A stretch of DNA of 64,000 bases from contig NW_027475147.1 in NCBI RefSeq assembly GCF_051020985.1, positions 434,001-498,000 of the forward strand, written 5' to 3'. Each line of letters opens with the position of its first letter. The first letter of the stretch is position 1. Of this stretch, positions 1 through 10,955 are shown piece after piece. Made by a program: the position numbers and the translations under genes. The notes beneath the pieces are model-generated. The model was given only the letters and a program-made list of their open reading frames with translations, made no database searches and was not told the origin of the DNA. The stretch is from Nomia melanderi. Taxonomy: Eukaryota; Arthropoda; Insecta; Hymenoptera; Halictidae.

Positions 1-2379
1 CTCGACCCCTGGTGGTCCGAGGTCGTTCCCGCTGCACAGATTCATGCGCCAGGGCCTCCTACAGACAATGCACTTTGATTTATTGCGCTAACTGTAATAG
101 CACCCGACATATCACCAGATACATATTGGATTTTCACCTGACCCTGAGTGTCCGGCCCCTCGGGACGGTGGTTTTCTCGGCCCCTGGTGGTCCGAGGGCG
201 TTCCTGCTGCACAGATTCATCCGGCAGGGCCGCCTACAGGCAATGCACTTTGATTTATTGCGCTATCTGTAATAGCACCCAGGATATCACCAGATATATA
301 TTGGATTTTCCCCTGACCCTGAGTGTCCGGCCCCATGAGACGGCGGTTTTCTCGGTCCCTGGTGGTCCGAGGTCGTTCCAGTTGCACAGATTCATGCGCC
401 AGGGCCTCCTACAGACAATGCACTTTGATTTATTGCGCTATCTGTAATAGCACCCGGGATATCACCAGATATATATTGGATTTTTCCCTGACCCTGAGTG
501 TCCGGCCCCATGAGACGGTGGTTGTCTCGGCCCCTGGTGGTCCGAGGTCGTTCCCGCTGGCCACATTCATGCGCCAGGGCCTCCTACAGACAATGCACTT
601 TGATTTATTTCGCTATCTGTAATAGGACCCGAGATATCACCAGATATAAATTGGATTTTCCCCAGACCCTGAGTGTCCGGCCCGATGGGACGGTGGTTGT
701 CTCGGCCCCTGGTGGTCGGAGGTCGTTCCCGCTGCACAGATGCATGCGCCAGGGCCTCCTGCAGATAATTCACTATGGTTTATTGCGCTATCTCTAATAG
801 CACCCGAGATATCACCAGATATATATTGGATTTTTCCCTGACCCTGAGTGTCCGGCCCCATGAGACTGTGGTTTTCTCGGCCCCTGGTGGTCCGAGGTCG
901 TACCCGCTGGCCAGGTTCAGGCGCCAGGGCCTCCTACTGACAATGCACTTTGATTTATTGCGCTATCTGTAATAGCACCCGAGAATTCACCAGATATATA
1001 TAGGATTTCTCCCTGACCCTGACTGTCCGGCCCCATGAGACGGTGGTTGTCTCGGCCCCTGGTAGTCCGAGGTCGTTCCTGCTGCACAGATTCATCCGCC
1101 AGGGCCTCCTGCAGATAATTCACTTTGGTTTATTGCGCTATCTCTAATAGCACCCGAGATATCACCAGATATATATTGGATCTTCCACTGACCCTGAGTG
1201 TCCGGCCCCATGAGACTCTGGTTTTCTAGGACCCTAGTGTTCTGAGGTCGTTCCCGCTGCACAGATTCATGCGCCAAGGCCTTCTGCAGATAATTCACTT
1301 TGGTTTATTGCGCTATCTCTAATAGCACCCAAGATATCACCAGATATATATTGGATTTTTCCCTGACCCTGAGTGTCCGACCCATGAGACTGTGGTTTTC
1401 TCGACCCCTGGTGGTCCGAGGTCGTTCCCGCTGCACAGATTCATGCGCCAGGGCCTCCTACAGACAATGCACTTTGATTTATTGCGCTAACTGTAATAGC
1501 ACCCGACATATCACCAGATACATATTGGATTTTCACCTGACCCTGAGTGTCCGGCCCCTCGGGACGGTGGTTTTCTCGGCCCCTGGTGGTCCGAGGGCGT
1601 TCCTGCTGCACAGATTCATCCGGCAGGGCCGCCTACAGGCAATGCACTTTGATTTATTGCGCTATCTGTAATAGCACCCAGGATATCACCAGATATATAT
1701 TGGATTTTCCCCTGACCCTGAGTGTCCGGCCCCATGAGACGGCGGTTTTCTCGGTCCCTGGTGGTCCGAGGTCGTTCCAGTTGCACAGATTCATGCGCCA
1801 GGGCCTCCTACAGACAATGCACTTTGATTTATTGCGCTATCTGTAATAGCACCCGGGATATCACCAGATATATATTGGATTTTTCCCTGACCCTGAGTGT
1901 CCGGCCCCATGAGACGGTGGTTGTCTCGGCCCCTGGTGGTCCGAGGTCGTTCCCGCTGGCCACATTCATGCGCCAGGGCCTCCTACAGACAATGCACTTT
2001 GATTTATTTCGCTATCTGTAATAGGACCCGAGATATCACCAGATATAAATTGGATTTTCCCCAGACCCAGAGTGTCCGGCCCGATGGGACGGTGGTTGTC
2101 TCGGCCCCTGGTGGTCGGAGGTCGTTCCCGCTGCACAGATGCATGCGCCAGGGCCTCCTGCAGATAATTCACTATGGTTTATTGCGCTATCTCTAATAGC
2201 ACCCGAGATATCACCAGATATATATTGGATTTTTCCCTGACCCTGAGTGTCCGGCCCCATGAGACTGTGGTTTTCTCGGCCCCTGGTGGTCCGAGGTCGT
2301 ACCCGCTGGCCAGGTTCAGGCGCCAGGGCCTCCTACTGACAATGCACTTTGATTTATTGCGCTATCTGTAATAGCACCC
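1..2379 (+). repeat. 8-unit higher-order repeat, 1,399-bp period, about 1.7 copies
   Basis: Bases 1 to about 980 reappear at 1,400-2,379 almost unchanged. The copies share rare variants such as CATATCACCAGATACATATT, the CCCCTCGGGACGG block, a CATCCGGCAGGGCCGCC block and a unit with AGATATAAATTGG. I noticed one substitution between them (ACCCTGAGTG near 670, ACCCAGAGTG near 2,069). The period is 1,399 rather than 1,400 because the unit at 1,333-1,506 has lost one base. The copies part after about 980, where copy 1 has GAGAATTCACC and copy 2 has GAGATATCACC. Copy 1 is cut by the window start. Confidence 0.93.
1333..1506 (+). repeat. 174-bp unit, single-base deletion
   Basis: This unit reads GTCCGACCCATGAGAC where neighbours have GTCCGACCCCATGAGAC, so one C is missing near 1,381. 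From here the unit start phase moves from 108 to 107 (modulo 175). It lies in the bridge between the two 8-unit copies. Confidence 0.9.
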
Positions 2380-2556
2380 GAGATATCACCAGATATATAT
2401 TGGATTTTTCCCTGACCCTGAGTGTCCGGCCCCATGTGACTGTGGTTTTCTCGGCCCCTGGTGGTCCGAGGTCGTTCCCGCTTCCCAGATTCATGCGCCG
2501 GGGCCTCCTACAGACAGTGCACTTTGATTTATTGTGCTATCTGTAATAGCACCGGA

Positions 2557-2731
2557 GAAAGCTCCATATATATGCTGGATTTTTACATGACTTTGGGTGG
2601 CGGATACCGAAAATCTGTAATTTTCTCGGCCCCTGGTGGTCCGATGTCGTTCCCGCTGGCCAGATTCATGCGCCAGGGCCTCCTACAGAAAATGCACTTT
2701 GGTTTATTGCGCTATCTGCAATAGCACCCGA
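2557..2731 (+). repeat. Divergent unit, GGAG/CTCC type
   Basis: The first roughly 75 bases depart strongly from the majority while keeping total length at 175 bp. The GATATCACCAG region is replaced by a sequence with GGAG, AAAG, CTCC in succession, followed by ATATATATGCTGG. The CCCTGAGTGTCCGGCCCC region is replaced by CTTTGGGTGGCGGATACC and AAAATCTGTAATT. From TTTTCTCGG onward it is ordinary. The same type recurs at 7,982, 8,332 and 12,006. Confidence 0.9.
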
Positions 2732-3499
2732 GATATCACCAGATATATATTGGATTTTCCCCTGGCCCTGAGTGTCCGGCCCCATGAGACGGTGGTTGTC
2801 TCGGCCCCTGGTGGTCGGAGGTCGTTCCCGCTGCACAGATGCATGCGCCAGGGCCTCCTACAGATAATTCACTTTGGTTTATTGCGCTATCTCTAATAGC
2901 ACCCAAGATATTACCAGATATATATTGGATTTTTCCCTGACCCTGAGTGTCCGGCCCCATGAGATGGTGGTTCTCTCGGCCCCTGGTGATCCGAGGCCGT
3001 TGCCGCTGCACAGATTCATGCGCCAGGGCCTCCCGCAGACAAAGTACTTTGATTTATTGCGCTATCTCTAATAGCACCCGAGATATCACCAGAAATATAT
3101 TGGATTTTCCCCTGACCCTGAGTGTCCGGCCCCATGAGATGGTGGTTCTCTCGGCCCCTGGTGATAAGAGGTCGTTCCCGCTGCACAGATTCATGCGCCA
3201 GGGCCTCCTGCAGACAATGCACTTTGATTTATTTCGCTATCTGTAATAGGGCCCGAGATATCACCAGATATATATTGGATTTTCCCCAGACCCTGAGTGT
3301 CCGGCCCCATGAGACTGTAGTTTTCTCGGCCCCTGGAGGACCGAGGACGTTCCCGCTGCACAGATTCATGCGCCAGGGCCTCCTACAGGTCATGCACTTT
3401 GATTTATTGCGCTATCTGTAATAGCTCCCGAGAATTCACCAGATATATATTGGATTTTTCCCTGACCCTGAGTGTCCGGCCCCATGAGACTGTGATTTT

Positions 3500-3520
3500 C
3501 TCGGACCCTGGTGGTCCGAG
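3500..3520. other. Perfect 8-bp short-loop inverted repeat in the GC-rich core
   Basis: Arm CTCGGACC (3,500-3,507), spacer CTGGT, arm GGTCCGAG (3,513-3,520): an exact 8-bp dyad with a 5-base loop. The majority unit has CTCGGCCC in the left arm, giving five pairs, one mismatch and two pairs. Units reading CTCGGACCCTGGTAGTCCGA (about 21,860, 27,810, 30,970, 32,020, 34,460, 36,045) have a perfect 7-bp stem. The dyad is seen directly; folding in the cell is not shown by sequence. Confidence 0.85.
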
Positions 3521-4320
3521 GTCGTTCCCGCTGCACAGATTCATGCGCCAGGGCCTCCTACAGACAATGCACTTTGATTTATTGCGCCATCTGTAATAGC
3601 ACCCGAGATATCACCAGATATATATTGGATTTTCCCCTGACCCTGAGTGTCTTGCCCCATGAGACTGTGGTTTTCTCGGCCCCTGGTGGTCCGAGGTCAT
3701 TCCCGTTAAACAGTTTCATGCGCCAGGGCCTCCTGCAGATAATTCACTTTGGTTTATGGCGCTATCTCTAATAGCACCCGAGATATCACCAGATATATAT
3801 TGGATTTTCCCCTGACCCTGAGTGTCCGGCCACATGAGACTGTGGTTTTCTAGGCCCCTGGTGGTCCGAAGTCGTTCCCGCTGCACAGATTCATGCGCCA
3901 GGGCCTCCTACAGACAAGGCACTTTGGTTTATTGCGCTATCTCTAATAGCACCCGAGATATCACCAGATATATATTGGATTTTCCCCTGACCCTGAGTGT
4001 CCGGCCCCATGAGACTGTGATTTTCTCGGCCCCTGGTGGTCCGAGGTCGTTCCGGCTGCACAGATTCATGCGCCAGGGCCTCCTACAGATAATTTACTTT
4101 GATTTATTGCGCTATCTCTAATAGCACCCAAGATATCACCAGATATATATTGGATTTTTCCCTGACCCTGACTGTCCGGCCCCATGAGACGGTGATTTTC
4201 TCGGCCCCTGGTGGTCCGAGGTCGTTCCCGCTGCACAGATTCATGCGCCAGGGCCTCCTGCAGATAATTCACTTTGGTTTATTGCGCTATCTCTAATAGC
4301 ACCCGAGATATCACCAGATA

Positions 4321-4538
4321 TATATTGGATTTTCCCCTGACCATGAGAGTCCGGCCCCATGAGACGGTGGTTTTATCGGCCCCTGGTGGTCCGAGGTCCT
4401 TCCCGCTGCACAGATTCATGAGCCTGGGCCTCCTGGAGATAATTCACTTTGGTTTATTGCGCTATCTCTAATAACACCCGAGACATCACCAGATATATAT
4501 TGGATTTTTCACTGACCCTGAGTGTCCGGCCCCATGAG
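4321..4538 (+). repeat. Segment repeated 2,450 bp (14 units) downstream
   Basis: This stretch matches 6,771-6,988 through several shared rare variants: CCATGAGAGTCCGG, TTTTATCGG, GAGGTCCTTCCC, GCCTGGGCCTCCTGGAG, AATAACACCCGAGACATC and TTTTTCACTGACC. Differences include CATGAGCC against CATGCGCC. It is a short relic of an older 14-unit periodicity. Confidence 0.8.
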
Positions 4539-4889
4539 ATGGTCGTTTTCTCGGCCCCTGGTGGTCCGAGGTCGTTCCCGCTGCACAGATTCATGCGCCA
4601 GGGCCTCCTGCAGATAATTCACATTGGTTTATTGCGCTATCTCTAATAGCACCCGAGATATCACCAGATATATATAGGATTTCTCCCTGACCCTGACTGT
4701 CTGGCCCCATGAGACGGTGGTTGTCTCGGCCCCTGGTAGTCCGAGGTCGTTCCCGCGGCACAGATACATTCGCCAGGGCCTCCTACAGACAATGCACATT
4801 GATTTATTGCGCTATCTGTAATAGCACCCGAGATATCACCAGATCTATATTGGATTTTCCCCTGACCCTGAGTGTCCGGCCCCATGAGA

Positions 4890-6275
4890 TGGTGGTTTTC
4901 TCGGCCCCTGGTGATCCGAGGTCGTTCCCGCTGCACAGATTCATGCACCAGGGCCTCTTGCAGACAATTCACTTTGGTTTATTGCGCTATCACTAATAGC
5001 ACCCGAGATATCACCAGATATATATTTGACTTTTCCCTGACCATGACAGTCCGGCCCCATGAGACGGTGGTTTTATCGGCCCCTGGCGGTCCGAGGTCGT
5101 TGCCGCTGCACAGAATCATGCGCCAGGGCTTCCTGCAGACATTGCACTTTGGTTTATTGCGCTATCTCTAATAGCACCCGAGATATCACCAGATATATAT
5201 GGGATTTTCCGCTGACCCTGAGTGTCCGGCCCCATGAGATGGTGGTTTTCTCGGCCCCTGGTGATCCGAGGCTGTTCCCGCTGCACAGATTCATCCGCCA
5301 GGGCCTCCTGCAGATAATTCACTTTGGTTTATTGCGCTATCTCTAATAGCACCCGAGATATCACCAGATATATATTGGATTTTCCACTGACCCTGAGTGT
5401 CCGGCCCCATGAGACTGTGGTTTTCTCGGCCCCTGGTGGTCCGAGGTCGTTGCCGCTGCCCAGATTCATGCGACAGGGCCTCCCGCAGACAAAGCACTTT
5501 GGTTTATTGCGCTATCTGTAATAGCACCCGAGATATCACCAGATATATACTGGATTTTAACATGACCTTGGGTGACGGATTCCGAATATCTGTAATTTTC
5601 TCGGCCCCTGGTGGTCCGAGGTCGTTCCTGCTGCACAGATTCATTCGCCAGTGCCTCCTACAGACAATGCACTTTGATTTATTGCGCGATCTCTAATAGC
5701 ACCCTAGATATCACCAGATATATATTGTGTTTTTCCCTATCCCTTACAGTCCGGCCCCATGAGACGGCCATTTTCTCGGCCCCTGGTGATCCGAGGTCGT
5801 TCCCGCTGCACAGATTCATGCACCAGGGCCTCTTGCAGACAATTCACTTTGGTTTATTGCGCGATCACTAATAGCACCCGAGATATCACCAGATATATAT
5901 TTGATTTTTCCCTGACCATGACAGTCCGGGCCCATGAGACGGTGGTTTTATCGGCCCCTGGCGGTCCGAGGTCGTTGCCGCTGCACAGAATCATGCGCCA
6001 GGGCTTCCTGCAGACAATGCACTTTGGTTTATTGCGCTATCTCTAATAGCACCCGAGATATCACCAGATCTATATTGGATTTTCCCCTGACCCTGAGTGT
6101 CCGGGCCCATGAGATGGTGGTTTTCTCGGCCCCTGGTGTTCCGAGGCTGTTCCCGCTGCACAGATTCATCCGCCAGGGCCTCCTGCAGATAATTCACTTT
6201 GGTTTATTGCGCTCTCTCTAATAGCACCCGAGATATCACCAGATATATATTGGATTTTCCACTGACCCTGAGTGT
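4890..6275 (+). repeat. 5-unit repeat, 875-bp period, partial second copy
   Basis: About 4,890-5,400 recurs at 5,765-6,275. Shared rare variants include GCACCAGGGCCTCTTGCAG, TATATATTTGA, CCATGACAGTCCGG, TTTATCGGCCCCTGGCGG, CACAGAATCATGCGCC and GAGGCTGTTCCC. Differences (for example GGCCCCATGAG against GGGCCCATGAG, and CTATCACTAAT against CGATCACTAAT) show the copies have diverged since duplication. Confidence 0.85.
5532..5706 (+). repeat. Unit carrying the divergent CTTGGGTGACGGA middle block
   Basis: It keeps the normal ATATCACCAGATATAT start but then reads AACATGACCTTGGGTGACGG and ATATCTGTAATTTTCTCGG in place of the majority CCGGCCCCATGAGAC region. It is related to the GGAG/CTCC units but lacks their altered 5' end, so it looks like an intermediate or recombinant form. 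Total length remains 175 bp. Confidence 0.85.
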
Positions 6276-7981
6276 CCGGCCCCATGAGACGGTGGTTTTA
6301 TCGGCCCCTGGTGGTCCGAGGTCGTTGCCGCTGCACAGAATCATGCGCCAGGGCTTCCTGCAGACAATGCACTTTGGTTTATTGCGCTATCTCTAATAGC
6401 ACCCGAGATATCACCAGATATATATGGGATTTTCCGCTGACCCTGAGTGTCCGGCCCAATGAGATGGTGGTTTTCTCGGCCCCTGGTGGTCCGAGGTCGT
6501 TGCCGCTGCACAGATTCATGCGCCAGGGCCACCTACAGACAATGCACTTTGATTTATTGCGCTATCTGTAATAGCACCCGAGGTATCACCAGATATATAT
6601 TGGATTTTTCACTGACCCTGACAGTCCGGCCCCATGAGACGGTGGTTTTGTCGGCCCCGGGCGGTCCGAGGTCGTTGCCGCTGCACAGAATCATGCGCCA
6701 GGGCTTCCTGCAGACAATGCACTTTGGTTTATTGCGCTATCTGTAATAGCACCCGAGATATCACCAGATATATATTGGATTTTTCCCTGACCATGAGAGT
6801 CCGGCCCCATGAGACGGTGGTTTTATCGGCCCCTGGTGGTCCGAGGTCCTTCCCGCTGCACAGATTCATGCGCCTGGGCCTCCTGGAGATAATTCACTTT
6901 GGTTTATTGCGCTATCTCTAATAACACCCGAGACATCACCAGAAATATATTGGATTTTTCACTGACCCTGAGTGTCCGGCCCCATGAGACGGTGGTTTTA
7001 TCGGCCCCTGGTGGTCCGAGGTCCTTCCCGCTGGCCACATTCATGCGCCAGGGCCTCCTACAGACAATGCACTTTGATTTATTTCGCTATCTGTAATAGG
7101 ACCCGAGATATCACCAGATATAAATTGGATTTTCCCCAGACCCTGAGTGTCCGGCCGAATGAGACTGTAGTTTTCTCGGTCCCTGGTGGTCCGAGGGCGA
7201 TCCTGCTGCACAGATTCATCCGGCAGGGCCTCCTACAGGCAATGCACTTTGATTTATTGCGCTATCTGTAATAGCACCCGAGATATCACCAGATATATAT
7301 TGGATTTTTCCCTAACCCTGAGTGTCCGGCCCGATGGGACGGTGGTTGTCTCGGCCCCTGGTGGTCGGAGGTCGTTCCCGCTGCACAGATGCATGCGCCA
7401 GGGCCTCCTACAGATAATTCACTTTGGTTTATTGCGCTATCTCCAATAGCACCCGGGATATCACCAGATATATATTGGATTTTTCCCTAACCCTGAGAGT
7501 CCGGCCCGATGGGACGGTGGTTGTCTCGGCCCCTGGTGGTCGGAGGTCGTTCCCGCTGCACAGATGCATGCGCCAGGGCCTCCTACAGATAATTCACTTT
7601 GGTTTATTGTGCTATCTCTAATAGCACCCAAGATATCACCAGATATATATTGGATTTTCCCCTGACCCTAAGTGTCCGGCCCCATGAGACTGTGGTTTTC
7701 TCGGCCCCTGGTGGTCCGAGGTCGTTCCTGCTGCACAGATTCATGCGCCAGGGCCTCCTGCAGATAATTCACTATGGTTTATTGCGCTATCTCTAATAGC
7801 ACCCGAGATATCACCAGATATATATTGGATTTTTCCCTGACCCTGAGAGTCCGGCCCCATGAGACTGTGGTTTTCTCGGCCCCTGGTGGTCCGAGGTCGT
7901 TCCCGCTGGCCAGATTCAGGCGCCAGGGCCTCCTACTGACAATGCACTTTGATTTATTGCGCTATCTGTAATAGCACCGGA

Positions 7982-8156
7982 GAAAGCTCCATATATATGC
8001 TGGATTTTTACATGACTTTGGGTGGCGGATACCGAAAATCTGTAATTTTCTCGGCCCCTGGTGGTCCGATGTCGTTCCCGCTGGCCAGATTCATGCGCCA
8101 GGGCCTCCTACAGACAATGCACTTTGGTTTATTGCGCTATCTGTAATAGCACCCGG
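7982..8156 (+). repeat. Divergent unit, GGAG/CTCC type (dimer copy 1)
   Basis: Same altered 75-base 5' block as the unit at 2,557. The block contains an inverted repeat (GGAG, loop AAAG, CTCC) positioned four bases upstream of where the majority unit has its own ATATC, ACCA, GATAT dyad, which is lost here. Confidence 0.9.
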
Positions 8157-8331
8157 GATATCACCAGATATATATTGGATTTTCCCCTGATCCTGAGAGT
8201 CCGGCCCCATGAGACTGTGGTTTTCTAGGCCCCTGGTGGTCCGAGGTCGTTCCCGCTGGCCAGATTCAGGCGCCAGGGCCTCCTACTGACAATGCACTTT
8301 GATTTATTGCGCTATCTGTAATAGCACCGGA

Positions 8332-8506
8332 GAAAGCTCCATATATATGCTGGATTTTTACATGACTTTGGGTGGCGGATACCGAAAATCTGTAATTTTC
8401 TCGGCCCCTGGTGGTCCGATGTCGTTCCCGCTGGCCAGATTCATGCGCCAGGGCCTCCTACAGACAATGCACTTTGGTTTATTGCGCTATCTGTAATAGC
8501 ACCCGG
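8332..8506 (+). repeat. Divergent unit, GGAG/CTCC type (dimer copy 2)
   Basis: Same sequence as the unit 350 bp upstream as far as I can read. It also opens the first copy of the 21-unit block. Confidence 0.9.
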
Positions 8507-10121
8507 GATATCACCAGATATATATTGGATTTTCCCCTGATCCTGAGAGTCCGGCCCCATGAGACTGTGGTTTTCTAGGCCCCTGGTGGTCCGAGGTCGT
8601 TCCCGCTGGCCAGATTCAGGCGCCAGGGCCTCCTACTGACAATGCACTTTGATTTATTGCGCTATCTGTAATAGCACCCGAGATATCACCAGATAAATAT
8701 TGGATTTTCCCCTGACCCTGAGTTTCCGGCCCCATGAGACGGAGGTTTTCTCGGCCCCTGGTGGTCCGAGGTCGTTCCCGCTGGCCACATTTATGCGCCA
8801 GGGCCTCCTACAGACAATGCACTTTGATTTATTGCGCTATCTGTAATAGCACCCGGGATATCACCAGATATATATTGGATTTTTCCCTGACCCTGAGGGT
8901 CCGACCCCATGAGATGGTGGTTCTCTCGGCCCCTGGTGATCCGAGGCCGTTGCCGCTGCACAGATTCATGCGCCAGGGCCTCCCGCAGACAAAGTACCTT
9001 GATTTATTGCGCTATCTGTAATAGCACCCGGGATATCACCAGATATATATTGGATTTTTCCCTGACCCTGAGGGTCCGACCCCATGAGACTGTGGTTTTC
9101 TCTGCCGATGTTTGTCCGAGGTCGTTCCCGCTGCGCAGATTCATGCGCCAGGGCCTCCTACAGACAATGCACTTTGATTTATTGCACTATCTCTAATTGC
9201 ACCCGAGATATCACCAGATATATATTGGATTTTCCCCTGACCCTGAATGTCCGGCCCCATGAGACTGTGGTTTTCTCGGCCCCTGGTGGTCCGAAGTCGT
9301 GCCCGTTGCACAGATTCATGCGCCAGGGCCTCCTGCAGATAATTCACTTTGGTTTATTGCCCTATCTGTAATAGCTCTCGAGATATCACCAGATATATAT
9401 TGGATTTTCCCCTGACCCTGAGTGGCCGGCCCCATGAGACTGTGGTTTTCTCGGCCCCTGGTGGTCCGAGGTCGTTCCCGCAGCACAGATTCATGCGCCA
9501 GGGCCTCCTACAGACAATGCACTTTGATTTATTGCCCTATCTGTAATAGCTCTCGAGATATCACCAGATATATATTGGATTTTCCCCTGACCCTGAGTGG
9601 CCGGCCCCATGAGACGGTGGTCTTCTCGGCCCCTGGTGATCCGAGGTCGTTCCCGCTGCCCAGATTCATGCGCCACGGCCTCCTACAGACAATGCACTTT
9701 GATTTATTGCGCTATCTGTAATAGCACCCGAGATATCACCAGATATATATTGGATTTTCCCCTGACCCTGAGTGTCCGGCCCCATGAGACTGTGGTTTTC
9801 TCGGCCCCTGGTGGTCCGAGGTCGTTCCCGCTGCACAGATTCATGCGCCAGGGCCTCCTGCAGACAATGCAGTTTGGTTTGTTGCGCTATCTCTAATAGC
9901 ACCCGAGATATCACCAGATATATATTGGATTTTTCCCTGACACTGAGTGTCCGGCCCCATGAGACGGTAGTTTTCTCGGCCTCTGGTGGTCCGAGGTCGT
10001 TCCCGCTGCACAGATTCATGGGCCAGGGCCTCCTGCAGACAATGCACTTTGATTTATTGCGCTATCTCTAATAGCAGCCGAGATATCACCAGATATATAT
10101 TGGATTTTCCCCTGACCCTGA

Positions 10122-10821
10122 GTGCCCGACCCCATGAGACTGTGGTTTTCTCGGCCCCTGGTGGTCCGAGGTCGTTCCCGCTGCACAGATTCATCCATCA
10201 GGGCCTCCTACAGACAATGCACTTTGATTTATTGCGCTATCTGTAATAGCACCAGAGATATCACCAGATATATATTGGATTTTACCCTGACCCTGAGTGT
10301 CCGGCCCCATGAGACGGTGGTTTTCTCGGCCCCTGGTGGTCCGAGGTCGTTCCCGCTACACAGATTCGGGCGCCAGGGCCTCCTGCAGATAACTCACTAT
10401 GGTTTATTGCGCTATCTCTAATAGCACCCGAGATATCACCAGATATATATTGGATTTTTCCCTGACCCTGAGTGACCGACCCCATGAGACTGTGGTTTTC
10501 TCGGCCCCTGGTGGTCCGAGGTCGTTCCCGCTGCACAGATTCATCCATCAGGGCCTCCTACAGACAATGCACTTTGATTTATTGCGCTATCTGTAATAGC
10601 ACCAGAGATATCACCAGATATATATTGGATTTTACCCTGACCCTGAGTGTCCGGCCCCATGAGACGGTGGTTTTCTCGGCCCCTGGTGGTCCTAGGTCGT
10701 TCCCGCTGCTCAGATGCATGCGCCAGGGCCTCCTGCAGATAATTCACTTTGGTTTATTGTGCTGTATCTAATAGCACCCGAGATATCACCAGATATATAT
10801 TGGATTTTCCCTGACCCTGAG
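10122..10821 (+). repeat. 2-unit duplication inside copy A of the 21-unit block
   Basis: Two 350-bp segments (from 10,122 and 10,472) both contain CATCCATCAGGG followed by GCACCAGAGATATC and TTTTACCCTGACC. They have diverged: the first has AGTGCCCGACC and CAGATTCGGGCGCC, the second AGTGACCGACC and CTCAGATGCATGCGCC. Only one composite segment is present in copy B. Confidence 0.85.
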
Positions 10822-10955
10822 TGTCCGGCCCCATTTGACTGTGGTTTTCTCGGCCCCTGGTGGTCCGAGGTCGTTCCCGCTGCCCAGATTCATGCGCCAG
10901 GGCCTCCTGCAGATAATTCACTTTGGTTTATTGCGCTATCTCTAATAGCACCCGA
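10782..10955 (+). repeat. 174-bp unit with the CCCCATTTGAC variant
   Basis: The run after GGATTTT has three C instead of four (one base lost near 10,808), and the unit reads GGCCCCATTTGACTGTGG. The preceding unit ends GCGCTGTATCTAATAG or a close variant. The same 174-bp unit recurs at 14,106, 15,330 and 20,579, so the deletion was copied rather than repeated. Confidence 0.9.

Larger units (their letters stand above)
2380..7850 (+). repeat. Diverse satellite units with partial 5-unit and 14-unit echoes
   Basis: About 31 units with more private substitutions than later regions. Examples are units with GGTGATCCGAGGCCGTTGCC (about 2,985-3,004), GACAAAGTACTTTGA, CATGAGCCTGGGCC and TTTATCGGCCCC. 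No long recent duplication covers the block, but shorter echoes occur 875 bp (5 units) and 2,450 bp (14 units) apart. Units at about 6,970-7,270 share variants with the 8-unit repeat at 1-2,379, including TTTATTTCGC, AGATATAAATTGG and GATGGGACGG. No gene or other element is visible. Confidence 0.88.
7851..8677 (+). repeat. 2-unit (350-bp) tandem repeat containing divergent units
   Basis: A dimer made of one divergent GGAG/CTCC unit and one near-ordinary unit is repeated about 2.3 times (roughly 7,878-8,227, 8,228-8,577, then partial). Shared marks include CTGATCCTGAGAGTCCGG, TTTTCTAGGCCCC, CTGGCCAGATTCAGGCGCC and CCTACTGACAATG. The first copy has CTCGGC where the next two have CTAGGC. The last copy ends where CACCGGAGAAAG gives way to CACCCGAGATATC near 8,677. 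Confidence 0.92.

Noticed and set aside
108..135. TATA-like promoter at AGATATATATTGG in every unit
   Set aside because: AT-rich sequence of this kind is expected by chance in a repeat; no downstream gene or other promoter element supports it.
2478..2500. CENP-B box
   Set aside because: Units contain TCCCGCT, and a few CCCGCTTCCCAGATTC, which match one half of the reverse-complement box, but the required CGAA half is absent in every unit I inspected.
2557..2640. Transposon insertion in the divergent units
   Set aside because: The altered block replaces ordinary sequence without changing the 175-bp length and has no target-site duplication or terminal repeats.
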